From contig JAHEJD010000019.1 in NCBI GenBank assembly GCA_024639005.1, positions 1-43,221 of the forward strand: DNA of 43,221 bases. Reading direction: 5' to 3'. Shown in pieces: positions 1 through 8,239 of this stretch (its first letter is position 1; the number at the start of each line of letters is the position of its first letter). Under the pieces are notes generated by a model. The model was not told where the DNA came from. It saw only the letters and a list, made by a program, of their open reading frames with translations, and searched no databases. This stretch comes from Chromatiaceae bacterium. Lineage in GTDB: Bacteria > Pseudomonadota > Gammaproteobacteria > Chromatiales > Chromatiaceae. The position numbers and the translations under genes were made by a program.

Positions 1-49
1 TTCCGCTGATGCCGCTGCCGATTACCGCCACTTGTCTGTTTTTGTCCAT
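1..49 (-). CDS. FAD-dependent oxidoreductase, 5' end only
   Basis: Only the first 16 codons lie in the window, read leftwards from an ATG at 49. They translate to MDKNRQVAVIGSGISG, a short basic start followed by the beta strand and GxGxxG loop that binds the ADP part of FAD or NAD at the start of a Rossmann fold. The gene is divergent from the glutathione peroxidase gene, with about 95 bases between them. In related bacteria an amine-oxidase-like FAD protein of this type (COG2907-like) sits beside photolyase, MerR regulator and DUF3429 genes, and this context fits that. The exact family cannot be settled from 16 residues. Confidence 0.7.
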   Translation of the reverse strand, partial: MDKNRQVAVIGSGISG

Positions 50-144
50 TAATAATCCCGCTTTGTCTGGTTTTTATTGCTTTCTAAGTCGAATCCCGCT
101 ATACATAGGCTATACAAAAAAGCCAGGGCGTCAAGCAATTCACC
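50..144. promoter_or_regulatory. Divergent promoter region with CTATACA direct repeats
   Basis: This spacer separates two divergent genes. It is AT-richer than its surroundings and holds two copies of CTATACA, at 99-105 and 110-116, spaced 11 bases start to start, about one helical turn. They overlap where a -10 element for the peroxidase gene would lie. Repeats of this kind are reasonable operator candidates for the MerR/LitR-like regulator encoded two genes downstream. That link is inference; no binding site has been shown. Confidence 0.4.
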
Positions 145-705
145 ATGAAACTTGTACATAATCGGTTCAGTACGCTAGCTGCGGTCATCCTGTTCGGCCT
201 TGGCAGCGCCCAGGCTGACTCCCCGGCGGGCCGCAGCCTGCTCGATTTTGACGCGCGCCGCCTCGGGAGTGAAGCGACTGTTAACTTGAGAGAACAGTAC
301 GAAGGGAGAGTGCTGCTCGTCGTCAATACCGCCAGCCAGTGCGCCTTCACGGGGCAATACGAGGGGCTCGAGGCCCTCTACGCTAAGTACCGCGAGCGAG
401 GCCTGGTCGTCTTGGGCTTTCCTTCAAACGATTTCGGCAACCAGGAGCCCGGGACGGAGGAGCAAATAAAGGACTTCTGCCGCCTGACCTACAGCGTGAA
501 ATTCCCGATGTTCGCGAAGACCAGGGTCAGGCAAGGGAACGCAGATCCGTTCTTTCAGCGCCTGGGTGAAGCGGCTGGAAGCTACCCAAAATGGAATTTT
601 CACAAATATCTGATCGACCGCAACGGCCGTCTGGCCGACGACTTCCAGAGTTTCACCTCACCGAAGAGCGACGCCATAGTCGATGCGATTGAGGAGCTGC
701 TATGA
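145..705 (+). CDS. Glutathione/thioredoxin peroxidase, exported
   Basis: A 186-residue member of the glutathione peroxidase family, which reduces hydrogen peroxide and organic or lipid hydroperoxides. A hydrophobic N-terminal segment ending SAQA at about residue 24 looks like a Sec signal peptide, so the enzyme probably works in the periplasm. The peroxidatic cysteine is Cys66 (NTASQCAFTGQYEG); the conserved Gln is near residue 100 and the KWNF Trp/Asn pair near 155. Cys112 (KDFCR) lies 46 residues after Cys66, the spacing of the resolving cysteine of yeast Gpx3, so thioredoxin-like reductants are more likely than glutathione. The stop overlaps the start of the DUF3429 gene (ATGA). It heads an operon with a MerR-type regulator. 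Confidence 0.9.
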   Translation: MKLVHNRFSTLAAVILFGLGSAQADSPAGRSLLDFDARRLGSEATVNLREQYEGRVLLVVNTASQCAFTGQYEGLEALYAKYRERGLVVLGFPSNDFGNQEPGTEEQIKDFCRLTYSVKFPMFAKTRVRQGNADPFFQRLGEAAGSYPKWNFHKYLIDRNGRLADDFQSFTSPKSDAIVDAIEELL

Positions 706-1169
706 CTGCGACGACGGCAGGTCAGGCTGAACACTGCTACGCCGAGCGGCGCTGGCTGGGCTATGCCGGCCTGATGCCTTTTATCGCTTGCACGGCCGCG
801 CTGATGTTCGCCAGCAACCCGGCGTGGCGGGCAGTGGCAAGCGATACCCTGCTGAATTACGCAGCCGTGATCGCCAGTTTTTTAGGTGCGGTGCATTGGG
901 GCTTTGCTGCACGTACCAACGACGATTTCACAGTCGCACGCCTTCGCTGGGGTGTAATGCCGGCGCTCATTGCATGGGTTCTGCTGGCAGTGGCGCCCGT
1001 CAGTCTGGCATTCGCAGGCTTCGCGGTCTTATTCGGGCTGATACTTTCCGCTGATCGCTATTTTTTGCCAGTGCTTGACGATGCCTACCGCCGGCTCCGA
1101 CTGCAGCTGTCGAGCGTGGTGATCACCACGTTAGCGGCGGCTGCGGTTGCAACACATGGCGCAAGTTAA
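702..1169 (+). CDS. DUF3429 family membrane protein
   Basis: A 155-residue integral membrane protein with about four to five hydrophobic segments (roughly residues 18-38, 48-68, 80-105 and 130-150). The HWGFAAR stretch near residues 65-71 is typical of DUF3429 proteins. No catalytic function is known for the family. The start codon overlaps the upstream peroxidase stop (ATGA), so the two are probably translationally coupled. DUF3429 genes recur next to photolyase, MerR and peroxidase genes in other proteobacteria, which suggests a role in membrane protection under light or oxidative stress; that role is inferred from neighbourhood only. Confidence 0.8.
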   Translation: MTATTAGQAEHCYAERRWLGYAGLMPFIACTAALMFASNPAWRAVASDTLLNYAAVIASFLGAVHWGFAARTNDDFTVARLRWGVMPALIAWVLLAVAPVSLAFAGFAVLFGLILSADRYFLPVLDDAYRRLRLQLSSVVITTLAAAAVATHGAS

Positions 1170-1242
1170 GACCGCCCATTCAGATCCGCTCGTCAAACAG
1201 ACGAGCGCCAGAGACACACGAGACGTGAGAGAGGAAACTGAT

Positions 1243-2229
1243 ATGACTTCGGCAAATACTGAGGCCCAGGGCGCCTACCGCATCGGTGCGGTCGCCCGGT
1301 TAACCGGCATATCGCCGGACACCCTGCGGATCTGGGAGCGCCGCTACGACATCGTGGAGCCACGACGCACGCCCAAGGGGGGACGCCTCTACAGCCAGCA
1401 GGATGTCACCCGCCTGACGATGATCAAGACACTGGTCGATCAGGGGTATGCGATCAGCACAGTCGCCAGCCTTGCGGTCGACGAGCTCAACCGCCGCCTG
1501 AACAGTTCGCAGCCGGCCAACTTGCCGCCGATGGGCAGCGGCCAGCACGAAGTGTGTGTCGTCGGACAGGCGATTTCGGTGCGCGCCTGCAATACCGACG
1601 GCATGCCAGAAGGGCTGGAGATGGCCGGGGCCTACACGGACTTGGAATCGTTCCTCGAAGACGATACGGACTGCACCACCCTGGTCATCGAGCTGCCGTT
1701 TCTCGATCGCAACATCGCGCGCGATCTAAACGCGCCCGAGCTGCGTAAACGCGCGCAGCGCATTCTGATCATCTACGCCTTCAGCCCGTCCAATATAGTG
1801 AGTCAGCTGCAGCGCTATGGACTGCAGACCCTGCGTGCCCCAGTCGCGCTGGAGCATATCTGGCAGCAATGTCAGCTGAGTCAGGCCAAGCAGGTCGACT
1901 GGCGTCCGCCGGCCTGGGATCCGCGGGTCGCCAGCAACGACCCCATCCCGCCGAAGCGCTTCACCAACGAACAGCTGGTCCGCCTGTCGGCAGTGACGAC
2001 CAGATTGGAGTGCGAATGTCCGCATCACATGTCTAGCGTCATCGAGCAGCTGGTGGCGTTCGAAGACTACAGTGCAGGTTGCGAAGTGGCGACAAAACAG
2101 GACGCAGCGCTGCACGGCTATCTACATCAGATGACGGCGCGCGCACGCTGGCTCATGGAAGTCGCGTTGGAGAAACTCGCCGAAGTCGAGAACATCTCGC
2201 TCGACGCCGGTCCTCCAGGGCGGCACTGA
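1243..2229 (+). CDS. MerR-family regulator, LitR-like
   Basis: A 328-residue regulator. The ATG at 1243 is chosen because GAGAGGA lies 7-13 bases upstream; an in-frame ATG at 1147 would overlap the previous gene and has no such site. Residues 12-80 form the MerR winged helix (YRIGAVARLTGISPDTLRIW, then RRY and GGRLY). Residues about 105-205 look like the alpha/beta fold that in LitR/CarH photoreceptors binds adenosylcobalamin, but the DxHxxG cobalamin motif is absent. The C-terminal helical part carries CECPHH near residue 255, a possible metal or thiol site. Its place in the peroxidase operon, opposite a photolyase, suggests control of a light or singlet-oxygen response. The signal it senses is unknown. 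Confidence 0.85.
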   Translation: MTSANTEAQGAYRIGAVARLTGISPDTLRIWERRYDIVEPRRTPKGGRLYSQQDVTRLTMIKTLVDQGYAISTVASLAVDELNRRLNSSQPANLPPMGSGQHEVCVVGQAISVRACNTDGMPEGLEMAGAYTDLESFLEDDTDCTTLVIELPFLDRNIARDLNAPELRKRAQRILIIYAFSPSNIVSQLQRYGLQTLRAPVALEHIWQQCQLSQAKQVDWRPPAWDPRVASNDPIPPKRFTNEQLVRLSAVTTRLECECPHHMSSVIEQLVAFEDYSAGCEVATKQDAALHGYLHQMTARARWLMEVALEKLAEVENISLDAGPPGRH

Positions 2230-2285
2230 GCCGTAACGCGCTGACCGGTCAAACCAGCGGGAGGCCTTGCAGGCCGACCGAGATC

Positions 2286-2315
2286 GCGCCCGGTTCGCCG
2301 GGCGCAGCCTTTCTT
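2286..2315 (+). terminator. Hairpin terminator after the MerR gene
   Basis: GCGCCCGG at 2286-2293 and CCGGGCGC at 2298-2305 form a perfect 8-bp stem closed by a stable TTCG tetraloop. It is followed by AGCCTTTCTTT, an interrupted T tract. It lies 57 bases after the regulator's stop and fits an intrinsic terminator for the peroxidase operon. Confidence 0.65.
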
Positions 2316-2579
2316 TGCGTACCGTCGCCGCTTTCTCCCGCAGCGCCTCGCCACCGCAGCGACTGGGCTTCCCCACTGAGCCGACAGCACCCGCGGGTGA
2401 TGCGGCCCCCGCAGTGTTGACAGCGGTCGGAAATTAAACGCATCTTGCGCTACCAACTAGCGACATAGCCCGCCAAAGCGAGAATAAGCGTCTTTAACAC
2501 TCAGGGCGCAGGCCTAATGGCCGCTAAAGCCATCGTCAGAAGAATCGTCAAGGCCGAGTCAACTCGGCAAGGCCCAAAA

Positions 2580-2786
2580 ATGACCCAAGACAAACGCGAA
2601 TTATTTCCGGCCGCTGCAGCGCCGCTGACGCCGCTCGAATCGTCGGTCCATTTTTACGGCGACCTGCGCAAAGGGGCCCACCTCAAACGTCGCGCCGCCT
2701 ACCAGCTACAAGCGAGCGTGCCAAAGGCGCAGCACGCGGGCGAGGACATTTCCTCAGTGACCAGCGGGCGCAAACCACGGCGCTGA
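2580..2786 (+). CDS. Possible small hypothetical protein
   Basis: An open frame from the ATG at 2580 gives 68 residues, basic at the C-terminus (GRKPRR) and without a recognisable domain. AAGG occurs about 10 bases upstream; a longer in-frame ATG at 2517 has no ribosome-binding site. The frame lies in a 587-base gap between the MerR gene and the convergent photolyase gene. Apart from the terminator at 2286 nothing else is visible in that gap. I do not recognise the product, and a chance frame in GC-rich DNA is quite possible. Confidence 0.25.
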   Translation: MTQDKRELFPAAAAPLTPLESSVHFYGDLRKGAHLKRRAAYQLQASVPKAQHAGEDISSVTSGRKPRR

Positions 2787-2816
2787 TCCGTCGCTCGGCC
2801 GCACGCGCGAGGCGGC

Positions 2817-4232
2817 CTATTTCACCCTCGACCAGGCATCTAGCGCGCGTTGCCGCGATGCCTTCAGGTCGACAATCGGGTGCGGGTAGTCCCGACCGAG
2901 CGCGACACCGGCCTCGGCCAAAACGCCGTCGGGCGCGTCCCACGGCCGATGGATCCATTTGTTCGGCACAGCAGCGAGCACCGGCACCCAGCGCCGCACA
3001 TAGCCGCCGTCAGGATCGAACTTCTCACCCTGCAGTACTGGATTGAACACCCGGAAATAGGGTGCCGCATCCGCGCCGCAACCTGCGGTCCACTGCCAGC
3101 CAAGGGTGTTGCTGGCCAGATCGGCATCCACCAGGGTGTCCCAAAACCAGCGCGCCCCAGCCTGCCATGGCAGCAGCAGGTTCTTGGTCAGCAGCGACGC
3201 GACGATCATGCGCACGCGGTTATGCATCCACCCGGTCGCCCAGAGTTGACGCATCCCTGCGTCGACTAGCGGGATGCCGGTATCGCCTTGCTGCCAGGCC
3301 TGCAGCGCCACCGCGTCGTCGCGCCATGGAAATGAAGAAAAACGCCGGTCCAGCGGCGCCTCCGCGGTATGCGGAAAGTGGAACAGGAGGTGGTGAGCGA
3401 ACTCGCGCCAGCCCAGCTCGCGCAGAAACTCCGCCGCCGCCTGCCGCTCGCGACGGCACGCGCTCACGACCTCGCGCGGCCCCAGCTGGCCGAAGTGCAG
3501 ATAGGGCGACAGTCGCGAGACCTGATTTCTGGCCGGCAGATCGCGACCCTGCGCATAATTGCGCACCTCGGTGGCAAGAAATTCCTCCAGATGCGCCTCG
3601 GCCGCAGCGCGTGTCGGCTGCCATGCGGCATGCATTCCCGAATCCCATCGGGTACTGGGAAGCAGCTTCAGGCTTTCCAGAGCGCGCTGCTCGATACCCG
3701 CGAATGTCGCTGGATCGACGATCCGCGAGCGCAGGTCGGTGTGCTTGTCACGCGCCTGCGGCAAACCCGCCTCCAGTAGTCTTTTCCAGAACGGCGTAAA
3801 GACCCTGAATGGGAGCTTCTGCTTGTTGTTTATCTCCCAGGGTTCGAACAACAACGCCGCATTGCCACTTTCGGCGGTGATATCGGACACACGCAGGCGC
3901 TGCTTGACCTCGGTATCGCGGGCGACTGCGGCCGGTTCGTATAAGCGATTCCAGTAAACCGCCGCTGCGCCGCTGCGCTCGGCGATCTCCTGCAACACCG
4001 GCAGACTGTCACCGGACCGGATCAGCAGACATCCCCCCAACTGTTCAGACAGGTCGACCAGCGCATGATGCAGCCACCATCGCGCCGCCGCGCCCGGCTG
4101 CCACGGTGCCTCTTCCTGTGGGGCATGAATATAGAGCGGCAGCACCTGCTGGTGGTTGGACAGCGCAGTCGCCAACGCCGGGTTGTCTTGCAACCGCAGG
4201 TCGCGGCGGAACCAGACGATGGCGAGCGACAT
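2817..4232 (-). CDS. phr: Deoxyribodipyrimidine photolyase
   Basis: A 471-residue class I CPD photolyase/cryptochrome family protein. It repairs UV-made cyclobutane pyrimidine dimers using light absorbed by reduced FAD and an antenna cofactor. The ATG at 4232 is chosen because the protein then begins MSLAIVWFRRDLRLQDN, the typical family N-terminus of the antenna domain. The C-terminal FAD domain carries GWREFAHHLLFHFP, DAGMRQLWATGWMHNRVRM and the NTLGWQWTAGCG region, which holds flavin-contacting Asn and Trp residues. It starts 7 bases after the GST-like gene stop, so the two are probably cotranscribed. The neighbouring MerR/DUF3429/peroxidase genes fit a light-stress locus. Confidence 0.95.
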   Translation of the reverse strand: MSLAIVWFRRDLRLQDNPALATALSNHQQVLPLYIHAPQEEAPWQPGAAARWWLHHALVDLSEQLGGCLLIRSGDSLPVLQEIAERSGAAAVYWNRLYEPAAVARDTEVKQRLRVSDITAESGNAALLFEPWEINNKQKLPFRVFTPFWKRLLEAGLPQARDKHTDLRSRIVDPATFAGIEQRALESLKLLPSTRWDSGMHAAWQPTRAAAEAHLEEFLATEVRNYAQGRDLPARNQVSRLSPYLHFGQLGPREVVSACRRERQAAAEFLRELGWREFAHHLLFHFPHTAEAPLDRRFSSFPWRDDAVALQAWQQGDTGIPLVDAGMRQLWATGWMHNRVRMIVASLLTKNLLLPWQAGARWFWDTLVDADLASNTLGWQWTAGCGADAAPYFRVFNPVLQGEKFDPDGGYVRRWVPVLAAVPNKWIHRPWDAPDGVLAEAGVALGRDYPHPIVDLKASRQRALDAWSRVK

Positions 4233-4239
4233 CGCAGTA

Positions 4240-4845
4240 TTACACCGGCGGCGCAGTGGCGCGCATCGAGGGCCTGTCGGAAAACCCGCCAAACCAGGCC
4301 GCGAGCCGAGGGCACTTTCCGCGCCACTCCCCGACCGCGTCGCGCAAGTCGAGATAGGCGAGCGCTACGGCCATACTGATGCTGCCCAGGTCGACGCGCG
4401 ACCCAATATCGGGCGCCTGTTGCTCAAGGCACTCTAGCGCGCGCCAGATAGCACGGCGCTTGAGCCCCAACCACCAATCCCAGCGCTTTTCCTCCGGTCG
4501 TTTGTTGATCTCGACGAACACGAGCACGGCGCAGTCGAGGATACCATCGGCCAGGGCCTGGTCGCGCAAGACCCGCCAGCGGGCCTCGCCCGACGACGGG
4601 AGCATGCGCGCACCGCGATGCATATGATCCAGAAAATCACAGATCACCGGACTGTCGAACAGCGTCGAGCCATCTTCGAGGACCAGCGTTGGCACCATGG
4701 ACAGCGGGTTATCAGCAGTCAGCGCCTCGGTTTCGGCCCAGGCATCGACCGACTTTAAGGTCACTTGGTCGGCAAGACCGGTCTCGTGCAAAAGCACAGT
4801 GACCTTGCGCACGAAGGGTGAGGTAGGAGAGTAATTGAGCAGCAT
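4240..4845 (-). CDS. Glutathione S-transferase family protein
   Basis: A 201-residue GST-like protein. The N-terminal thioredoxin-like domain shows NYSPTSPFVRKV (Ser in the usual catalytic region), the cis-proline stretch MVPTLVLEDG near residue 52 and DSPVICDFLD, the glutathione-binding acidic/Ser pair. The C-terminal half is the all-helical domain. I start at the ATG at 4845, because GAGG lies 7 bases upstream; the ATG at 4851 is too close to it. The gene lies between mqo and photolyase on the same strand, 80 bases from the former and 7 from the latter. Its substrate is unknown. Glutathione conjugation or peroxide reduction would fit the stress-related surroundings. Confidence 0.85.
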   Translation of the reverse strand: MLLNYSPTSPFVRKVTVLLHETGLADQVTLKSVDAWAETEALTADNPLSMVPTLVLEDGSTLFDSPVICDFLDHMHRGARMLPSSGEARWRVLRDQALADGILDCAVLVFVEINKRPEEKRWDWWLGLKRRAIWRALECLEQQAPDIGSRVDLGSISMAVALAYLDLRDAVGEWRGKCPRLAAWFGGFSDRPSMRATAPPV

Positions 4846-4925
4846 GGGCATACCTCGAGGTAGCGCGTTCTTGTCCGCATTATTCAGCGATGACGTAAAA
4901 ACACCTTACGCCGACGCGCGAATTA

Positions 4926-6317
4926 CTAGGCCGCATCGGCACCGCTGATGATATGCGCCGGCAGATCCTTGCTCGCATGACGTTGGTCATTGATCAACAG
5001 GTCTGCGGCGAAGCGTGTCTCGTCGACCTTCGCACCCAGAAACTCAGCGATGGTGCGCATGTCGACCTCGGCATTCTCCAGGCAGCAGGTCGCGCCGGGA
5101 GGTGGCGTCATATTGAACACCGCGCCGATGCCGGTGTCGATCTTGGCCGCGCCCATCATCAGCCTGCGATTATCCTTATCGATCAGCTGTGGGCGGATGC
5201 CGCCGACATGGTGCGCAAACTTCATATCGCCATATTTGAGATCGGGAACGATCTTGCGGGCGTCTTTGAGAAACAGCGCGCGCCGCAGGATCGGGACTTC
5301 GAACAGGAAATTCTTGAACATATAATTGCGTATGTCCGAGACCTTTAACAGGTCGTACAACACATTCCAGACCTGGCGATCGAAACGGAATATGCCCATG
5401 AAATCCTTCAGCGTTTCCCAGTTGTAGCGCTCGAGGACCGGCAGCACCAGCGCGGTCGGCCCCCAGCGGGTCTTGCCCGGCACCATCAGGTCAGGGTCGC
5501 CATGAATCGCGGCAAACGGCAACTTGTCGTTTTGTACCGTATACACCTTTCCGTTGAGTACCTGCGGGGTAAAATAATAGCTGCCCGCCACCGGCAGCAC
5601 GGAAAAATGATGGCCATAGCCGAGATCATGGGCCAGTTTGAGGCTGTGTCCACCCGCGCAGACGACGATGGCTCGGGCCTGGTAACAGGTCTTGCCGGTC
5701 TCAACGATAAACAGCTCACCCTGGCGCTTGATGTGCCGCACACGCTGGTTGTACTCGACGTCCACCTGCTTGCTCACGCAGCGCCGTGCCTGACGAACGA
5801 AGGAGCGCGCCAGGGCCTCGAAATTTACCGCGGAGTATTCGTCTTCCGAACCGAGCGCGATCATCTCTTCGCTGCGCATCCTGCCTTTTGCATAGGCAAC
5901 CGCCGGCTCGATTCGCGCGATGTCCTTCGGCTCGAGGAGCCTCAGGCGCGGGTAATTGGCGGACAGGGCGTCGAGGCGCTCGCGCAGCTGGCGGCACTCC
6001 TGCGCACCGACGCCCAGCACCATCTTGGGATACTTGAAGATCAGGTGATCGATATCGGGCTGCGTGGTCGCATAGTTCTCCACCATGCGCGCGGCCCGCT
6101 GCACCTTAAGTGCCTTTTCCAGGCTGTAATTGGTCTCTATGTCACCGCAATGCAGCGTCTGGCTGTTGTTACTGTGCAACGAATTGACCCGCGCCGGGGC
6201 CGCATACTTCTCGAGCATACCGACATGCTTGATGTCGGTGTACTTGCAGCTCAGATAGAGCAATGCCGATCCGGTCACCCCCCCGCCGACAATCAAGAGG
6301 TCAAAAACCTGACTCAT
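4926..6317 (-). CDS. mqo: Malate:quinone oxidoreductase, Helicobacter type
   Basis: A 463-residue FAD-dependent dehydrogenase. It begins with a dinucleotide fold ([18 protein letters not shown]). Further blocks match the short Mqo known from Helicobacter pylori rather than the longer E. coli form: [52 protein letters not shown] and [16 protein letters not shown]. The family oxidises malate to oxaloacetate and passes electrons to membrane quinones, working as a peripheral inner-membrane enzyme. The start is supported by GAGG about 10 bases upstream. It may form one transcript with the GST-like and photolyase genes. Another 2-hydroxyacid substrate cannot be ruled out. Confidence 0.8.
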   Translation of the reverse strand: MSQVFDLLIVGGGVTGSALLYLSCKYTDIKHVGMLEKYAAPARVNSLHSNNSQTLHCGDIETNYSLEKALKVQRAARMVENYATTQPDIDHLIFKYPKMVLGVGAQECRQLRERLDALSANYPRLRLLEPKDIARIEPAVAYAKGRMRSEEMIALGSEDEYSAVNFEALARSFVRQARRCVSKQVDVEYNQRVRHIKRQGELFIVETGKTCYQARAIVVCAGGHSLKLAHDLGYGHHFSVLPVAGSYYFTPQVLNGKVYTVQNDKLPFAAIHGDPDLMVPGKTRWGPTALVLPVLERYNWETLKDFMGIFRFDRQVWNVLYDLLKVSDIRNYMFKNFLFEVPILRRALFLKDARKIVPDLKYGDMKFAHHVGGIRPQLIDKDNRRLMMGAAKIDTGIGAVFNMTPPPGATCCLENAEVDMRTIAEFLGAKVDETRFAADLLINDQRHASKDLPAHIISGADAA

Positions 6318-6443
6318 TCAAACAAACCTCAACTGCGTTTGGCCTCGAGCATAACGGCCGCATCACTCCCCCTCCTATAAGGTTTGTTGCGACCTCGTCA
6401 TTGACGGCTTTGGCCACTGCGGCCGAGAGGGGGGAGATAAACA

Positions 6444-6471
6444 TTGACATATTATTATTTGCTTATATACT
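6444..6471 (+). promoter_or_regulatory. Strong sigma70-type promoter for the globule protein
   Basis: A perfect TTGACA at 6444-6449 is separated by 16 bases from TATACT at 6466-6471, one mismatch from the consensus -10. The spacer is strikingly AT-rich in an otherwise GC-rich region. It lies about 100 bases upstream of the sulfur-globule-like gene, leaving a leader of roughly 95 bases that ends in a TTTTGGAGA ribosome-binding site. The near-consensus form suggests high, possibly constitutive expression, as expected for an abundant structural protein. Confidence 0.7.
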
Positions 6472-6574
6472 TGCACTCATCGGCGGGCTCACTCGCCGCC
6501 CACCCGCACCGGCGGAACCCTTGGAACAACCGAGCCTGTGCTCGCTCAAACAACACCTTTTGGAGACAACGATC

Positions 6575-6925
6575 ATGAAAAAGATTATCGCAATCGCGGC
6601 TGTCATCGCTTCCGCCCAGGCTTCGGCATTTTGGGGTAATGGCTGGGACAACAACTACAACAACGGTTACGGCGCAGGCAACGGCTACACCAACGGCGTG
6701 CTCGACGGCTACGGCGACGCTGCCGGCAGCGGCGACTTCAGCATGAGCTTCTCCGGCCGCGCGCGCACCAATATGCGCGGCTATGGCAACGGCTACGGCT
6801 ATGGCGACGGCTGGGGCCGCGGCTACAACCACAGCGCGCCCTATTACGCCGGCTATGCCCCCTACGGCTACCCGCCGGTAGCCCCGGCGCCAGTGGCCCC
6901 GCAGGCTGAGACGGCGGCCGAGTAA
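6575..6925 (+). CDS. sgp: Sulfur globule protein-like, Gly/Tyr/Asn-rich
   Basis: A 116-residue secreted structural protein. It starts [18 protein letters not shown], a clean Sec signal peptide cleaved before FWGNGWDNN. The mature part is low-complexity: N-G-Y repeats, a short [13 protein letters not shown]-like centre (residues about 53-66), then repeated [16 protein letters not shown] and a Pro/Ala-rich tail. This order closely resembles the sulfur globule envelope proteins (SgpA/B/C) of purple and other sulfur-oxidising gammaproteobacteria, which coat periplasmic sulfur deposits. A GGAG site lies upstream of the ATG at 6575. The gene stands alone between its own promoter and terminator. Other glycine-rich surface proteins are the alternative; the assignment is from pattern, not a database match. 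Confidence 0.75.
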   Translation: MKKIIAIAAVIASAQASAFWGNGWDNNYNNGYGAGNGYTNGVLDGYGDAAGSGDFSMSFSGRARTNMRGYGNGYGYGDGWGRGYNHSAPYYAGYAPYGYPPVAPAPVAPQAETAAE

Positions 6926-6965
6926 CTCTCCGCCCCATATGGCTGGCCAGCGCGCGGCCATGCAG

Positions 6966-6995
6966 AAAACCCCGCTGCCGATTGCGGGGTTTTTT
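6966..6995 (+). terminator. Intrinsic terminator of the globule gene
   Basis: CCCCGC (6970-6975) pairs with GCGGGG (6984-6989) around an 8-base loop, preceded by AAAA and followed by six T. It is a textbook intrinsic terminator about 40 bases after the stop codon. The 240 bases from here to the next gene hold no other feature I can support. Confidence 0.85.
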
Positions 6996-7235
6996 GTGTC
7001 CGTCACATTAGTCACCGGTCGGCCATGTCAAGGAACCTGCGCGGTAGAGCTGCCGGTAGCCGAGGGTTTCCCAGTTCGAGTGCGGATCGGTGGTCGTTCG
7101 AGGAGCATAGTGGGCACTGCGCGACGAGAAGGAGCGCCGAAGCGTGCCGACGTGGGGAAGCCGCAGGTCCGGCACGCTCTGCCGTGCAGGCTCCTGGGTT
7201 ATGCTTGCGGCGAATACCAAGACCGGAGACGCCGT

Positions 7236-7931
7236 ATGCACCCCGCCCTGATCCTCAGCCTAGTCCTCGCGTTCTTTTCGGCCCTCGGCCACGCGCATAG
7301 CGATACCCCGCTCTACAATCGGGTCAGCCTCAACGCCGCGGCCCAGACCGAGGTCGAGACTGATCTGCTGGTGGTGGTCCTGTTCGCACAGGCAGAGGGG
7401 CGCGAGGCTGCCGCGCCCGCGGATGAGGTCAACCGGTTGATGGATTGGGCGATGAGCATGCTCAAGAGCAACCCGGATGTGAAGGCTCAGACACTCGGCT
7501 ACCGCAGCAGCGCCATCTACAAAGACAACAAGATTCGCGGTTGGCGGGTCAACCAGTCACTTCGCCTCGAGGGCCGCGACAGTCGCTTGCTCGGCGATTT
7601 GATCAGCGAACTCCAGGCGCAGCTCAAGGTGCAGTCAATCGACTACCAGGTGTCCGATGAGCGCCGTCGCGAACACCTCGACGAACTCACCGCCACAGCC
7701 TTGGCGCGTTTCCAGCAGCGTGCCGAACATATCGCCAAGTCCCTCGGCCGCGCCGGCTACCGGTTGGTACGCCTGAACATCAATGAAGGCGGCCACACCC
7801 CAATGCCGCGCGTGGGCGCCAGGATGATGAGCGCCCAGGCAGACAGTATGGTCGCACCGGCGCGCATAGAGGCCGGCACACAACTGATTACGGTTTCCGT
7901 CAATGGCGAAATCGAGCTGAGCGACGACTGA
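7236..7931 (+). CDS. SIMPL (DUF541) domain periplasmic protein
   Basis: A 231-residue protein with a signal peptide (residues 1 to about 21, ending GHAHS). The mature part is one SIMPL/DUF541 domain: a VSLNAAAQTEVETDLLVVVL strand, LMDWAMSMLKSN helix, YRSSAIYKDNKIRGWRVNQS in the middle, and EAGTQLITVSVNGEIEL at the end. Proteins of this family are periplasmic or outer-membrane associated and have been linked to oxidative-stress resistance (E. coli YggE) and to pore-like oligomers, but the biochemical role is not settled. The ATG at 7236 has GGAG 8 bases upstream. It appears to be transcribed alone and ends just before the palindromic element at 7977. Confidence 0.85.
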   Translation: MHPALILSLVLAFFSALGHAHSDTPLYNRVSLNAAAQTEVETDLLVVVLFAQAEGREAAAPADEVNRLMDWAMSMLKSNPDVKAQTLGYRSSAIYKDNKIRGWRVNQSLRLEGRDSRLLGDLISELQAQLKVQSIDYQVSDERRREHLDELTATALARFQQRAEHIAKSLGRAGYRLVRLNINEGGHTPMPRVGARMMSAQADSMVAPARIEAGTQLITVSVNGEIELSDD

Positions 7932-7976
7932 TCCCCGCGGACGATCAGTTGACCGCCGTCTGCCGGCGCAATTCGG

Positions 7977-8239
7977 CTAGCCTGCATGTTGCACCAGAAT
8001 CCAGGATGATCGCGCCGGCCAGGTGCGTCTGGACGCCGCCCTGGAGCGAAAAGCATAGCCGTTGCTATGGTTAGAGCGAAGGGCAAGTACAGGCGTGCCT
8101 GGACAAGCGAGGGCCTGGATAGATCGGGGACGAGGGACAATCTGTACCTTCAAAAAAGCGCACCGAATATGACTTTCGCCGCATTTCTGCCACTTCATTC
8201 GCGCCCGTCCACGATCGACTGGTGCAACATTCAGGCTAG
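7977..8239. repeat. Palindromic element, CTAG-ended, copy A
   Basis: A 263-base element bounded by inverted repeats of 21 bases (7977-7997 and 8219-8239) that match at 20 positions. Both ends are CTAG, and the terminal pattern is CTAGCCTG...TTGCACCAG. Inside, CATAGC (8054-8059) and GCTATG (8064-8069) form a tight hairpin. The right end overlaps the 3' end of the minus-strand gene at 8231: its last codons CTA GCC and the TGA stop are element bases. No transposase is encoded. It looks like a small non-autonomous mobile or REP-like unit of the same type as those at 18051 and 31529. Confidence 0.7.

Noticed and set aside
1147-1242. Longer N-terminus for the MerR regulator
   Set aside because: It overlaps the DUF3429 gene and has no ribosome-binding site, while the ATG at 1243 has a good one and starts just before the winged-helix domain.
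7008-7241. Minus-strand frame of 77 residues ending in HSNWETLGYRQLYRAGSLTW
   Set aside because: The C-terminal stretch looks protein-like, but I cannot assign it to a family, there is no ribosome-binding site, and it overlaps the start region of the SIMPL gene. Could be a gene remnant; not supportable.
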